Below are positions 19,101 through 27,639 of a stretch of 64,000 bases of DNA, one piece after another. The translations under genes were made by a program, and so were the position numbers. The stretch lies in the NCBI GenBank assembly GCA_011525685.1, contig WYBW01000022.1, positions 367,019-431,018 on the forward strand, in the 5' to 3' direction. Source of the DNA: Verrucomicrobiia bacterium (GTDB taxonomy: Bacteria > Verrucomicrobiota > Verrucomicrobiia > Limisphaerales > JADLHS01). Below the pieces are notes generated by a model that was not told the origin of the DNA, ran no database searches, and saw only the letters and a list, made by a program, of their open reading frames with translations. Within the stretch, counting starts at the first letter, position 1. Each line of letters starts with the position of its first letter.

Positions 19101-19839
19101 AACCGGTCTGAGCGAACGTGCCCGACAGCGTCGCGCGGTTCGTCCGCCAGCGAACCTCGCCTCCAAGTTGCCACGACGAAGCCTCGCGATTCAGTTTGGC
19201 CGCCACGCCGAGTTCCCATGCGTCCAGTGACGCGGCCAGTGCCACGGCCGATTCTGACTCCAACGCGGCATTGACTTGAATCTCGTTGGTAAGCGATCCG
19301 ATGCGAAGCACTCCGCGGAGTTGTCCCCTGCCCCACTCGACGTCTGGCAACCCCAGTTCCCAACCTTCCCCGGCCACGGTTCCGCGGCTTAGCCGCGCTC
19401 GCGGCAGTTCGCGTTGGAGGATGGCCGCGATCGAAAGCACCTCATCCAGCACTTCCGACATCGAGCAGTCGTCCTCCGAGGAAGTTTCCGCTTCCGGGTT
19501 TTCCACCCGGACGCGCCAATCGGAGGCCATCAGCCACGGCGCCTCGCCCGCGTCGCTTTGAAACCTTCGCCAGAGCCAGAGTGTGGGCAGGACGCTTTCA
19601 ATCCGTTTCACCTCGAGCGACACGTCCGGCCACTCGCCGCGAAGCCCCTCGAGCGCAAAGCGCGTGTAGCCCTGCCGTTCGTAAGCCGCGAACCGCATCC
19701 CGTAATGAGCGAGCACCGGTTTGAGCACCCAGGGAAACCAAACGGGCAGCAGGAAGCCCGCAAAGAGGCCGAGCAGGCACAGCCCCCCCAACCAGCGGAC
19801 GGCCTTGTGCCATCGTCTCGGTGTCTTTGTCATGCCCAT
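16111..19839 (-). CDS. tamB: TamB-like translocation/assembly module protein
   Basis: A 1242-residue AsmA/TamB-type protein. One N-terminal membrane helix (WLGGLCLLGLFAGFLLPVWF) anchors it in the inner membrane. A very long region of short beta-repeats follows, consistent with a periplasm-spanning lipid-transfer groove. The C-terminal DUF490/TamB domain covers about the last 350 residues, including ANVIFSSTPPLSSEEILLLL, LSTQARAGRLA and YSVEYRLNDRWSLVGEYDRFN. The start is the ATG at 19839 or 19833. With the overlapping tamA it forms a two-gene operon; the 251 bases upstream carry its likely promoter. Known family roles are outer-membrane protein assembly and anterograde phospholipid transport. 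Confidence 0.9.
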   Translation of the reverse strand: MGMTKTPRRWHKAVRWLGGLCLLGLFAGFLLPVWFPWVLKPVLAHYGMRFAAYERQGYTRFALEGLRGEWPDVSLEVKRIESVLPTLWLWRRFQSDAGEAPWLMASDWRVRVENPEAETSSEDDCSMSEVLDEVLSIAAILQRELPRARLSRGTVAGEGWELGLPDVEWGRGQLRGVLRIGSLTNEIQVNAALESESAVALAASLDAWELGVAAKLNREASSWQLGGEVRWRTNRATLSGTFAQTGWWPASGQLASKQVSFPAEWVGLDGYEPPVASLTLNLAADQFRLQAKALAQPANPAENSFPPPLEVELNARGNPGVLTLEQLELRSSGLRAGLTHPFELRADGGRITRVAGFRLALDAAEVAASPLSGKVEGGVELEFDPEWNVAARFSGLATNVAGWGMTAERIHFEGRLDWPVLRLGPMQADFEDGSSLSLSGAGNLTAQQLLEARWQFTGPLLTAHIPGFGCEAFEASGRAEGPFTNLTHAGQITLKQASVPSLNPFDARAEWRGTNLHVAVPELKLSAGDSVLSLAGGFQLSALQPLTVAVGVERATLGRGGVELYALARPGVIRFERAAGEAVSQEWHLNAEGLEWRGRDRAIGLAADLHWPKEGRLNGTARQIALRDFSDFLPGSVTNLSVEDLMLGAGWTNGPVRGDLLFDVAVESAGHPRLSVSGKAQSGDAVTLERLLVQVEQSPALSVVGTIPVALQPVADGKLWRPVAGQPLDLRAELKTEESFALPLGRSGELRVARPELRVRGGGTLESPSASVSLEVAAVEWRPATNDTTRPRLEQVRMAGRVQPARITLEQFDTKLDGQLVTSSGEWPLADDFWRQLFKGEPVLDWSEARGRLQIAEGQVAALARYLPSVLAPEGRASVELALLPGKKLEGTMSLTNASTRPMGQLTPVREVAARVRFAGDHAVLEEFRGQIGGQPVRATGRLKLTAPGDWDYELHLQGNNVPLARSLEFLLRGDFDLRLAGGGEMAPRLTGKVILADGLFVQYATALMLSRPERPAMRPPYFSVTNLPFADWKLDVAVRGDRFLRMRTPVFNGVASANFKVAGTLREPVLTGEARMDSGRILFPFGALNVDQAYASLAGDDPRGPELLINASGRNYRYDLRLEVTGPADGANVIFSSTPPLSSEEILLLLTAGELPAEQTLSTQARAGRLATFLGRDLLSRYAGSDLAEERLTINTGENLTEEGKATYSVEYRLNDRWSLVGEYDRFNAVNAGVKWRILLR

Positions 19840-20090
19840 CGCGAATCGTGCCGGCCCGCTGACCAGCCTTCCACGAACTTGGATTGCGGTCCGGCCATTT
19901 AACTTGGCGGAAAGAATGGTTTGGGGAAAGCCCGGAGCGAAACAGGTCGGGAAGCTCCATGCTCTTGGCCACGTCCTGCAGGAGAGGTTGTGACATGATT
20001 ATCTCAACCGTGCCCTTTCAAGGGAATTGCGGCTTGCCAACCGCTCGCAATCCCCGCCGCTGGTAAGCCGCCGCTCCTTCAAACCGGCTT

Positions 20091-21119
20091 TCAGGGCGCA
20101 GCCGCCGAATCCATATACAGCTTCGCCATCTCGGTCATCAGGTTTTCAAGACGCCGATAATACTCCTCCTCGCCAAGCTTGTCCCTCGCATCGCGCAACC
20201 GGGCGACCGCCAGTTCCAACTCGTCCCGGCGGGCGCGAACCTCCGGGGGGAGGCTTTGCTCGCGCTCGCTGCGGATCAGGTGAAACTGGTGGGCACGCAA
20301 ACCGTCCACCATCGCGCCTTCGGCTGGCTTCTTCACGGGCCGGACGCCGCGGAAGAAATCCGCCGGTGTGCCGAGACCATCGCCGTTGTCATCCAGCAAG
20401 GCGTGTTCGGTGGCCAACCGGCCTTCCGCCTCGTAAAACTCCGCGACGCGCCGCGACGCCATCAGGAACGCCTCCAGCAGTGAGGTCTGCCCGTCCTTGT
20501 CCAAATCCGCCGCAGGGTCCGCGATGGCTTCCGACAGATGTTTTCCAAACCGCGCAAAGTTCTGCTCGTAACCGCTGCGGGTGGCGGTGACGATCACACG
20601 GCCGGGAGCGGAGAGCTTGTTGATGAACGGGCTGCTGGCCGAGGCGCAGTTCAACACGGCCACGGGCCGGCGGAAGGGCTTCAACCATTCGGCCAGTTCC
20701 CCGGCCGAAAAGTCGGGGCCGCGCAGATTGAACTTCGCCTGTTTGCCGTCGAAAGTGCCGTGGCCGATGAGCACCAGCCACAACTCGGCGCCGGATTCCT
20801 TCGGCTCATCCTCGAGCGTCCGCTTCAACAGTTCCAAATCCGAGGCTTCGTGCGTCGGCCCGAGTCCAATGACGACATGCTTCGCGTTGGCTCTGCCGCT
20901 GGCCTGTTCCCAAAGCTCGGCCCACTGCGCAAATTCACCGCCGAATTCCTCCTCTCCCGCCGCGCCCATGGCCACGATGACAGTGGGTCGTTCCGCTGAG
21001 CCGCTGCCGTTCGCCGGCAGCAAGGTCGCCCAGCAGAAAACACCCAAACAACCACAGACCCAAAGCAGGCGAGTGACGGTGGGGTGGTTGGGTATTTGGG
21101 TGCTTGACCGATTCGTCAC
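20091..21119 (-). CDS. Caspase-like (C13/C14-type) cysteine peptidase with EF-hand-like loops
   Basis: A predicted exported protein of 342 residues. The GTG at 21119 overlaps the TGA of the upstream gene (GTGA) and has GGAAAGGA as ribosome-binding site, so I prefer it to the longer frame opening at 21200. After a signal-like segment (RLLWVCGCLGVFCWATLLPA), the catalytic pattern of clan CD peptidases is seen: ELWLVLIGHGTFDG with His120, and RPVAVLNCASASSPF with Cys158. Two calcium-loop-like stretches follow: DLDKDGQTSLLEAF (205-218) and DDNGDGLGTPADFF (243-256). The C-terminus is a charged helical region. It is the last gene of the MoxR cluster. A substrate cannot be predicted. Confidence 0.75.
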   Translation of the reverse strand: MTNRSSTQIPNHPTVTRLLWVCGCLGVFCWATLLPANGSGSAERPTVIVAMGAAGEEEFGGEFAQWAELWEQASGRANAKHVVIGLGPTHEASDLELLKRTLEDEPKESGAELWLVLIGHGTFDGKQAKFNLRGPDFSAGELAEWLKPFRRPVAVLNCASASSPFINKLSAPGRVIVTATRSGYEQNFARFGKHLSEAIADPAADLDKDGQTSLLEAFLMASRRVAEFYEAEGRLATEHALLDDNGDGLGTPADFFRGVRPVKKPAEGAMVDGLRAHQFHLIRSEREQSLPPEVRARRDELELAVARLRDARDKLGEEEYYRRLENLMTEMAKLYMDSAAAP

Positions 21120-23515
21120 GCCATTCCTTTCCACCGTCGCAGACCCCATTCCGCGGCGAAGCAGGCCAGCGCAAAGAGGAATACCAGCGGTTGATGCCAC
21201 AACGGGACCGACCAGCTCTCCGTGATGGGCGCGTTGCGGTTTGGGAGCTTCGCCGCGAAGGCCGCCAGGTCTTTGACGTTAATCACCTCGCCGCCAGTCT
21301 GGCGCGCAATCCGTTCCAGCAGCGCGCGATTCGGCTTCAAGGAACGGAATTCCTCCGCCGCCGGGTCGGAGGTCCAACCCGCCAGCGCCCGTCCCACTTC
21401 AACGCCATCCGCGTCCGTCACCACCGCCTCGGCCAGGTAGCCGCCGGCGAGGCGCGGCACATAGGAGGTCTCGTAACGCCCCGCCTCGGTGAGCGCCGGT
21501 TCGGCCGTGAGCAACACGCGATTGGTGTTGGATTGCAGGCCGGCTGACCCGGTGTCGAGAGAGTCGGTCAGGGGCGAGACCGTGATTTTCACGCTGGCGT
21601 TGTCGAGCGGTTTGAATTCCTTGTCGCGGGCGCGCACCACCAGCGACATGGCCTGGTTGGGATCGAGCCGCTTGGGTTCGGCGTGAAAGGCGATGCGCTC
21701 CGGCACATCGGCAATCAGCCAGCGGATCGTTTGCCGCCACCACTTGTCGAGGTCGGCACGGGTGGTTTCATCGTGCAGCCCCGTGCGCCACAGATCGCCC
21801 ACGAGCAGAGCGCCCACGCGACCGTTGCCAAACCGTTGGGCCACCAGGGCCGGGTGCTTTTGACCCGCCTCATCCTGCACCTCGGCTATCACGCTGGCGC
21901 CGGGTTTCACGTCGCGCACACGATTGAGCACCTGCATGGCGGGCAGTTCCTCGAGCCGTTTGCGCTCGGCGGTTTCGGTGTCGCGCAGCCGGGCCCAAGG
22001 TTGCAGCCAGCCCTCGCGGCCCAGATGCAGGCGCAGGTTCGCCAGCGGCCGGGTTTCGCGGGGAACATCCACATAAACCGGCAGCATCTCGCCGACCGGC
22101 GTGTGGGCGTACTTGCCCTGGTGGAACGACTCCGCCCCGCCCAGCATCATGAAACCGCCGCCGCGCTCGGAGACGAATTTCTGCAACAGGCTCATCTGGT
22201 CGCGCGTGAAAAACTCCGCCTCCAAATCGTCGAGGATGATCGCGTGATAGCGGAACAGGTCGGCGGCCACCTTCGGAAAGCCGGCGGTGATCCAGTTCGT
22301 GTCGCGGTCGCTGGGCACGAGCCATTTGAGCACCGGTTCATCGTAGCCTTCGGTTTCCGCGGTGGTGCGGTCGAAGCCGCGGAACAGCGGATTGGCCGAT
22401 TCCCCGGGCCGGCTGCGGAACTCGAACCGGCCGAATCCGCGCTCGCGCCTGGCAATCCGGATCAGTCCCACCAACTCCACCTGGGCATCCTCCTCGAGCG
22501 CGCGGTTCAGGAACTTGAATTCCCAGTTCGGCCGACCGCTGACGTACAGGATGCGGTACGGCCCCTTGCCGCGGTCCACCACAAACACGCGACTGTTGTT
22601 GGCCAGCGTGGCTTCGAGCGAAGTTTCGGGGTGCGCAAACTGGCCGAGTTCGTCCCGGGCCGAAACGCGCACCTGATAAAAGGAAATGCCGCTCTGCTCG
22701 GGGCGGAGTTGGAAACGGAATGTCTCCCCGCCCCGCGGCGCGCGCAAAGCCTGTTCCTGAACGGTCTTGCCGGTGTGATCAAGCAACTGCGCGACAATCA
22801 TCCGCCCGCCGTACCCGCCCGCCGACACATCGGCTTGAACGGTGACCGGCGCGTCCTCGAACGCCGTCTGGCTCACCGCGATCTTCTGGATCGCGATGTC
22901 GTTGATGGTTTCATCCCGGCCGATGACCACGGGATAAACCGGCGGCAGACCCGCCGCGTCCATTTTGCCCTCGGGCAGGTCGGTGGCGTTGCCGTCGGTG
23001 AACAACAGCACCCCGGCCAGCGGTTGACCACGAAACCGCTCCGCGACCGATTGCAGCGCCGAACCGAGCGAGGTGGCCCGCCCGTCGAAGCTCAGTTCCG
23101 AGAAGTCACGCGCGCTTTGCAGCCGGGTATCGAAGAAGTAACGGCGCACTTGGAACGTGCCGGAAAGGGTTTCCTGCCAGTCGCCGCTTTGCGGCGTGAG
23201 GAGAGCGGTCAGAACCTCGGCCCGGGTGATCGGCTCGTTGCGGTCCTTGATGTTCATGCCCTGACTGTTGTCAGCCACCAACGCCAGGTAATTCGCCCCG
23301 GGCCGCGCCCGTTGCCCGCTCCAGAACGGCTCAAGCAAACAGGCCAGCAAAGCGGCGAGGCCCAGCAGTTTGAGGCTGGCGCAGCTCACACGCAGCATCC
23401 GGTCGGCCGGGGCGCGGAGATACGTCCATGCCAGAAGGGCGACGGCCACGAGCAGAAAGCCGCCGGCGGGCAGCAACCAATCGCGACCGGAAATGTATAT
23501 CGAGCCGAATGTCAT
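21116..23515 (-). CDS. Membrane protein with vWA-like and glutamine-amidotransferase-like regions
   Basis: About 799 residues. Two N-terminal helices (LLPAGGFLLVAVALLAWTYL and LKLLGLAALLACLLEPFW) are followed by a vWA-like segment (YLALVADNSQGMNIKD, LAGVLLFTDGNATD), where the MIDAS motif is imperfect (DNSQG instead of DxSxS). A class I glutamine-amidotransferase-like fold follows around YHAIILDDLEAEFF and FVSERGGGFMMLGG, with no evident catalytic triad. The last ~25 residues are a membrane helix. Proteins of this layout are frequent in PVC bacteria beside MoxR/DUF58 genes. I chose the ATG at 23515; a GTG at 23533 is also possible. It is coupled to the downstream caspase-like gene by a 4-base overlap. 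Confidence 0.75.
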   Translation of the reverse strand: MTFGSIYISGRDWLLPAGGFLLVAVALLAWTYLRAPADRMLRVSCASLKLLGLAALLACLLEPFWSGQRARPGANYLALVADNSQGMNIKDRNEPITRAEVLTALLTPQSGDWQETLSGTFQVRRYFFDTRLQSARDFSELSFDGRATSLGSALQSVAERFRGQPLAGVLLFTDGNATDLPEGKMDAAGLPPVYPVVIGRDETINDIAIQKIAVSQTAFEDAPVTVQADVSAGGYGGRMIVAQLLDHTGKTVQEQALRAPRGGETFRFQLRPEQSGISFYQVRVSARDELGQFAHPETSLEATLANNSRVFVVDRGKGPYRILYVSGRPNWEFKFLNRALEEDAQVELVGLIRIARRERGFGRFEFRSRPGESANPLFRGFDRTTAETEGYDEPVLKWLVPSDRDTNWITAGFPKVAADLFRYHAIILDDLEAEFFTRDQMSLLQKFVSERGGGFMMLGGAESFHQGKYAHTPVGEMLPVYVDVPRETRPLANLRLHLGREGWLQPWARLRDTETAERKRLEELPAMQVLNRVRDVKPGASVIAEVQDEAGQKHPALVAQRFGNGRVGALLVGDLWRTGLHDETTRADLDKWWRQTIRWLIADVPERIAFHAEPKRLDPNQAMSLVVRARDKEFKPLDNASVKITVSPLTDSLDTGSAGLQSNTNRVLLTAEPALTEAGRYETSYVPRLAGGYLAEAVVTDADGVEVGRALAGWTSDPAAEEFRSLKPNRALLERIARQTGGEVINVKDLAAFAAKLPNRNAPITESWSVPLWHQPLVFLFALACFAAEWGLRRWKGMA

Positions 23516-23670
23516 ACCCGTGCCACAAATCACTTAAACCGACTGGCTCTTGTCAATCGGTCGTCGCCAGCAAAAAGCCGATTGCGCGAAAGGTTGCCCC
23601 GCTCTCCTCGCCACGAACCGCGCTCCGAGATGCTTGTCAGACTGCGCGATTTCAATGTCGTGAAGTCTCT

Positions 23671-23756
23671 CCATGAACCGCGGGTCGGTAACGCCGACTT
23701 TCCAGTCGGCGACGGCGACGGTTGGAACACCGGCGTTACGTCCTTCCGGTTCATGA
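23671..23756. repeat. Palindromic element with CATGAA/TTCATG ends, copy 1
   Basis: The element lies in the 260-base gap that interrupts the MoxR cluster. Its outer ends are CATGAACCG (23672-23680) and CGGTTCATG (23747-23755), with inner matching segments GTAACGCCG and CGGCGTTAC. Inside is the perfect hairpin GCCGACT-ttcc-AGTCGGC (23693-23710) and a weaker GGTTGGAACACC. The same outer and inner ends occur at 38185-38346, which defines a repeat family. No target duplication is evident. Confidence 0.7.
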
Positions 23757-23775
23757 GCCGGGGCACGGTCGAGAA

Positions 23776-26700
23776 TCACTTGAGAGTTCCTGCGTCGGCA
23801 GCCGGCCCGGAATCACTCCTGCCCAATTCCTCGTAGTAACGGCGGACGAGCTCGGAGTAACGCGTCGGCACGGGGTCGCGGTCAATCGGCACCAGCGCTT
23901 CTTTTGACTCGCGGCGGGCGAGTTCCTCGCTGACCCGCGTCCGCAGTTGCAGCAGGGGACCGGCGATTTCCATCTGCACCAGGTCCCATTGCGGCTCGCG
24001 AGAGTGCCGTTTGACATCCAGCCGCACCGCGCGCACCCGGTCGCGGATTCTGGCGGCCTCGGCGCGCAGTTCCGGCACGTCCAGCATCTCCTCCACATTG
24101 CGCAACCGGTCGGACCACTGGCTGTACTCCACGCCGGTGATGGGCCCGCCCCAAGTCCCGCCGCCATCAGTACCGCCAAACTGATCGAAGAAATTGCGAA
24201 AGCCATCCTGCCCGCCACGCTCGCCAGCCTGCTGCCGGGTGTCGCCCCGTGGATTACGCTCACGCGGCTGGCCCGTGCGCTCAGCCTCGCCCGGCTGGTT
24301 GGCTGCGCCACCGCGTCCTTGATTGGCGGAAGCAATTTGCCGTGAGGATTCGCCGGATTGGCCCTGACCGGGCTGCTGATCCGCTTGGGCTTGTCCTTCC
24401 TGGCCCGGTTGCTCGCCCGGCTGGCCCTGACCGCGCTGCGACGGGTTCCGCGCCTGTTGCTGACCTTCACCGTCGCGATCACCCTGCCTTTGCGACCGGT
24501 TCTGGGCCTGTTGGCGGCTTTCACCCTCTTCGCCCGGCTCACCCGGATTGGCCTCGGTCCGTTGACCGCGCTCGCCCGGCGACGCGCCCGCGCTCCGTGC
24601 CGCGTTGGTGCTGGTCTGACCGCGGGCCTGCGCAATCTCGCGCTCGAGACGCTCGCTCAAATCCTCCAGTTCACTGCGGGCGAGGCGCAACGCTTCGGCA
24701 TCATCGCCCAACACGCTCTCGGCGGCGCGCTCGACCCCTTCCCGGAGATGATTGATGCTGCGCCGGGCGCGTTCCTCGAGGTTGCCGGCCTCGGCGGTGT
24801 AACCCTCGCGCAACAGTTCGGCCGTGACTTCGACCGGGCGCCGCGAGCCATCCCGGGCGCTGCGCAGCCGCTCATAGACGTTGCGATACATGCGCCCCTG
24901 GCTCAATAGATCGTTGGTGGTGTCCTGCAAATCGCGGGCATCGTCCTGCGACGCTTTGCGCAACGTGTCATAAAGCTGACGCGAAAGCAGCGGCTCGACC
25001 GGCTCGGCTTCCTGCGTGACCTCGGTCGCGTGTTTGATCAATTCGTCCATGCGCCGTTTCTGCTCGTCCAACTGCGCAGCGAGTTCCCGGCGCTCATCGG
25101 AATCGGTGAGGGTCTTGCGCTGCGTGGGGTCAGCCAACTGCCCCAGCTTCTCGCCAATCTCCGTCTGTTGTTGGGCCAGTTCGCGCGCTTGACTGCGCAA
25201 CTCGCGCATGTCGTCGGCGAACTGGCTGGAATTCTGACGCCGGAAATCGTCGCGCAATTGTTGGAGATCGCGCTGGGCGCGCGTGCCGGAAGCGAGCGCC
25301 TGGGAAACCTCGCCGCGTTCCAGGGATTCCGCGGCCTGCTGCACTTCGGACCGGGTCTGATCCAGTTGCTGCCGCGCCTCGGCCATCTGGGATTGGTTTT
25401 CGGGCCGTTCCATCCGCTGCCGGAGTTCATCCACGTCCGCCAGCATCTGCTGTTGTTCTTCCTGAAGGCGCTTGAGCTGCCGCCGGAGTTCCTCGCGCTC
25501 GGCCTCGGTGCGGGCCTCCTGCAACGCGGTCTGCAACTCGCGCAGCCGCTCGTTCATGTCCTGCTGCCGCTGCGCGAGTTCCTTCAACCGGTTGAACGCC
25601 TGGAGCTGCTCGCGCTGCTGCGGATTTTGCGGCATCGCCGCCTGCCGCTGGGTTTCGTAACGGTTCTGCGACTGGCGCAAGTCCAGTTGATCAAGCTGCC
25701 GCTGCGCGCGTTGGCCTCCGGCGCCGCTCTGGCCGCCCTGACTGTTCTGACCGCGCGACACCTGGTATTCGCGGGCGGCCAGCCGAAGCAGAGCTTGATA
25801 GGCAGATTGCTCGGACGCCAAGGCGGGCGGCAGGGCCTGCAAGGAATTCTTGCCGGCGGCTGTGGCGAGGTGTTCGAGGGCCTTTTCCATTTCCTGCTCG
25901 ACGGTCTCGATCAACGCTGCAGAACGCGGGTCATCCGTGCTTTCGCGGCGGGCGCGCACCTGTTCGAGCGCGTTTTCCTGCGACTCCTTCACCACTTCCG
26001 CGTCTTTCTGGTAGTTCGCCGAGGGCGTTTTGCCGGTTTCGCGCCGTTGAAGATTCCAGGTGGCGTTGATGATCTGCTTTTGCAATTCGGCCAACCGCTC
26101 GGCGGCGTTCTGCTGCTGCTGTTGCTGTTGCTGCTGTTGCGCGCCCCCCTCGCCAGCCTGTCCTTCGCGGAAGATTTCCTCGAACGGCCGCACTTCGGCA
26201 AAAAACATGTCGCTGGCCGTGCGGCGCAGCTTGCCGTCCGGCCCGATGTCATCCGCCCAAAGGTAGTAACTCAGCAACTGGTCGGGCTGCGCGCCCAGGT
26301 CCTCCAGCGGCACCACTTGCTCGAACGTGCGCTTCTCGTGCGCCGCGGCGCCGTGGCCCAGTTCGAGAAACTTCGTCTCCTGCCCGGCGAGATTGTAGGC
26401 CAGGCCATAACCTTTCAGGCCGAAATCATCCGACACCTCGGCGGTGAAAGCGATCTCCTCCAGCGCCGAGACGCGCTGGTCACCCCGCGGAAAGGCGAAT
26501 TTCAAATCCGGTTTTCGATTCGTCAGCGCCTCGAAGACAAACAACGGCGGCAGCTTGTTCGTCCGGCCCGCCTCATCCACAAGCAGCAACTCGTAACGCT
26601 GGCTCTTGTCCAAGTGCAACCGGGTCGTGACCACATTGGGCCGTCCAGCGTCCGCCTCCAACGTGATCCGGGACGCGTCCCGGGCCACGAGCGTCGCAGA

Positions 26701-27639
26701 CTGGACGGGTTTGTTCAGATGAAAGTTGTAAGCCAAGGTGCTGCCCTCGACGGCGCTGACACGGCGGGTGTCGTCAATGCGCTTCTCCGGCAGGCCGGTG
26801 TAATCGGGAAAGGTGACCACGGCATCGGCACGCTCGAGCCTCGGATACTCGAAGACCGTCACCCGATAATCGCGCGTGCTTTCGCCGCCGTACTCGACGC
26901 GATAAGTCATTTCCGCGGTGACATCGGTCAAGCTGGCACCGAACACGGGATCGTCCAGGTTCTTGGCAAGAGGAATTCGCCGCTCCGGTTCGTTGGCGGG
27001 TCGCACAATGAGCATCGCCTCCGCGGGCACCCCGCCGTTGAAGCGCGCCAGCACCACCAGGCTGCCGCCCTTTTCCACGCTGGTATCGCCGGGAGTCACG
27101 ACGACGGTCCGGCCCGTCAAGGCGTAGAACACCGCGCGCGGCGGAGCGCTTTGAAAAAGCCCCGCCAGCACCGCCGCCAAGAGCGCGAGCGCCGCCACGC
27201 TGCCGACCCGCGCCAGCGAGAGTCGCCGCCGGGTTTCGGCGCGCCATTGATGCTGCCGATCCTGCGCCAGCGCCTCGCGGATGACCCGCTCCTGAAGATA
27301 CCCAAGCTGGCCCGTGGCGTCCGGCTTCTGCTCCACCGCCGTCAACAGCAAGGCGTGCAATCGGGGGTTCTCCGATTCAATCCGGCGAGCAATGACGGAG
27401 TAATCAAGCTTCGCACGGCTGGCTTGTTTCCAAGCGACAACCATCGCGCCGAGCGCCGCCAGCAGCAGCAATGGAAAAACCCACGGAGAAGCCCAGCCCG
27501 TCCCCAAACGCAGCAGGATCAGCAGCAACCCAAACGCCGCCACCGCCAGCCAGCCCAAGGCAAGCCCGCGCAAGAACCGAAACCGCCGGTGGTCCCGGGC
27601 GACCGGTTCGAGGTGAATCTGGAGCAGGCGGTCAATCAT
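23776..27639 (-). CDS. DUF4175-like membrane-anchored coiled-coil protein
   Basis: A 1287-residue protein. Two N-terminal helices (FLRGLALGWLAVAAFGLLLIL, PWVFPLLLLAALGAMVVAW) and another near 150-165 anchor it. Extracytoplasmic beta-rich segments follow up to about 480, resembling DUF4175 family proteins. A run of ten glutamines (GEGGAQ10N, about residues 505-514) leads into a very long Gln/Glu/Arg-rich coiled coil. Near 1080-1190 is a low-complexity Gln/Gly/Glu stretch, and the C-terminal ~90 residues are folded again (WSDRLRNVEEMLDVPELRAEA). The gene overlaps the BatA-vWA gene by 4 bases (ATGA). Its function is unknown; a scaffold role for the MoxR/vWA proteins is only inference. Confidence 0.8.
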   Translation of the reverse strand: MIDRLLQIHLEPVARDHRRFRFLRGLALGWLAVAAFGLLLILLRLGTGWASPWVFPLLLLAALGAMVVAWKQASRAKLDYSVIARRIESENPRLHALLLTAVEQKPDATGQLGYLQERVIREALAQDRQHQWRAETRRRLSLARVGSVAALALLAAVLAGLFQSAPPRAVFYALTGRTVVVTPGDTSVEKGGSLVVLARFNGGVPAEAMLIVRPANEPERRIPLAKNLDDPVFGASLTDVTAEMTYRVEYGGESTRDYRVTVFEYPRLERADAVVTFPDYTGLPEKRIDDTRRVSAVEGSTLAYNFHLNKPVQSATLVARDASRITLEADAGRPNVVTTRLHLDKSQRYELLLVDEAGRTNKLPPLFVFEALTNRKPDLKFAFPRGDQRVSALEEIAFTAEVSDDFGLKGYGLAYNLAGQETKFLELGHGAAAHEKRTFEQVVPLEDLGAQPDQLLSYYLWADDIGPDGKLRRTASDMFFAEVRPFEEIFREGQAGEGGAQQQQQQQQQQNAAERLAELQKQIINATWNLQRRETGKTPSANYQKDAEVVKESQENALEQVRARRESTDDPRSAALIETVEQEMEKALEHLATAAGKNSLQALPPALASEQSAYQALLRLAAREYQVSRGQNSQGGQSGAGGQRAQRQLDQLDLRQSQNRYETQRQAAMPQNPQQREQLQAFNRLKELAQRQQDMNERLRELQTALQEARTEAEREELRRQLKRLQEEQQQMLADVDELRQRMERPENQSQMAEARQQLDQTRSEVQQAAESLERGEVSQALASGTRAQRDLQQLRDDFRRQNSSQFADDMRELRSQARELAQQQTEIGEKLGQLADPTQRKTLTDSDERRELAAQLDEQKRRMDELIKHATEVTQEAEPVEPLLSRQLYDTLRKASQDDARDLQDTTNDLLSQGRMYRNVYERLRSARDGSRRPVEVTAELLREGYTAEAGNLEERARRSINHLREGVERAAESVLGDDAEALRLARSELEDLSERLEREIAQARGQTSTNAARSAGASPGERGQRTEANPGEPGEEGESRQQAQNRSQRQGDRDGEGQQQARNPSQRGQGQPGEQPGQEGQAQADQQPGQGQSGESSRQIASANQGRGGAANQPGEAERTGQPRERNPRGDTRQQAGERGGQDGFRNFFDQFGGTDGGGTWGGPITGVEYSQWSDRLRNVEEMLDVPELRAEAARIRDRVRAVRLDVKRHSREPQWDLVQMEIAGPLLQLRTRVSEELARRESKEALVPIDRDPVPTRYSELVRRYYEELGRSDSGPAADAGTLK

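Noticed and set aside
21683..23836. Plus-strand frame of 717 codons
   Set aside because: It lies opposite the vWA/GATase-like gene. The composition (His, Gln, Arg, Gly) is that of an antisense shadow and there are no recognisable domains.
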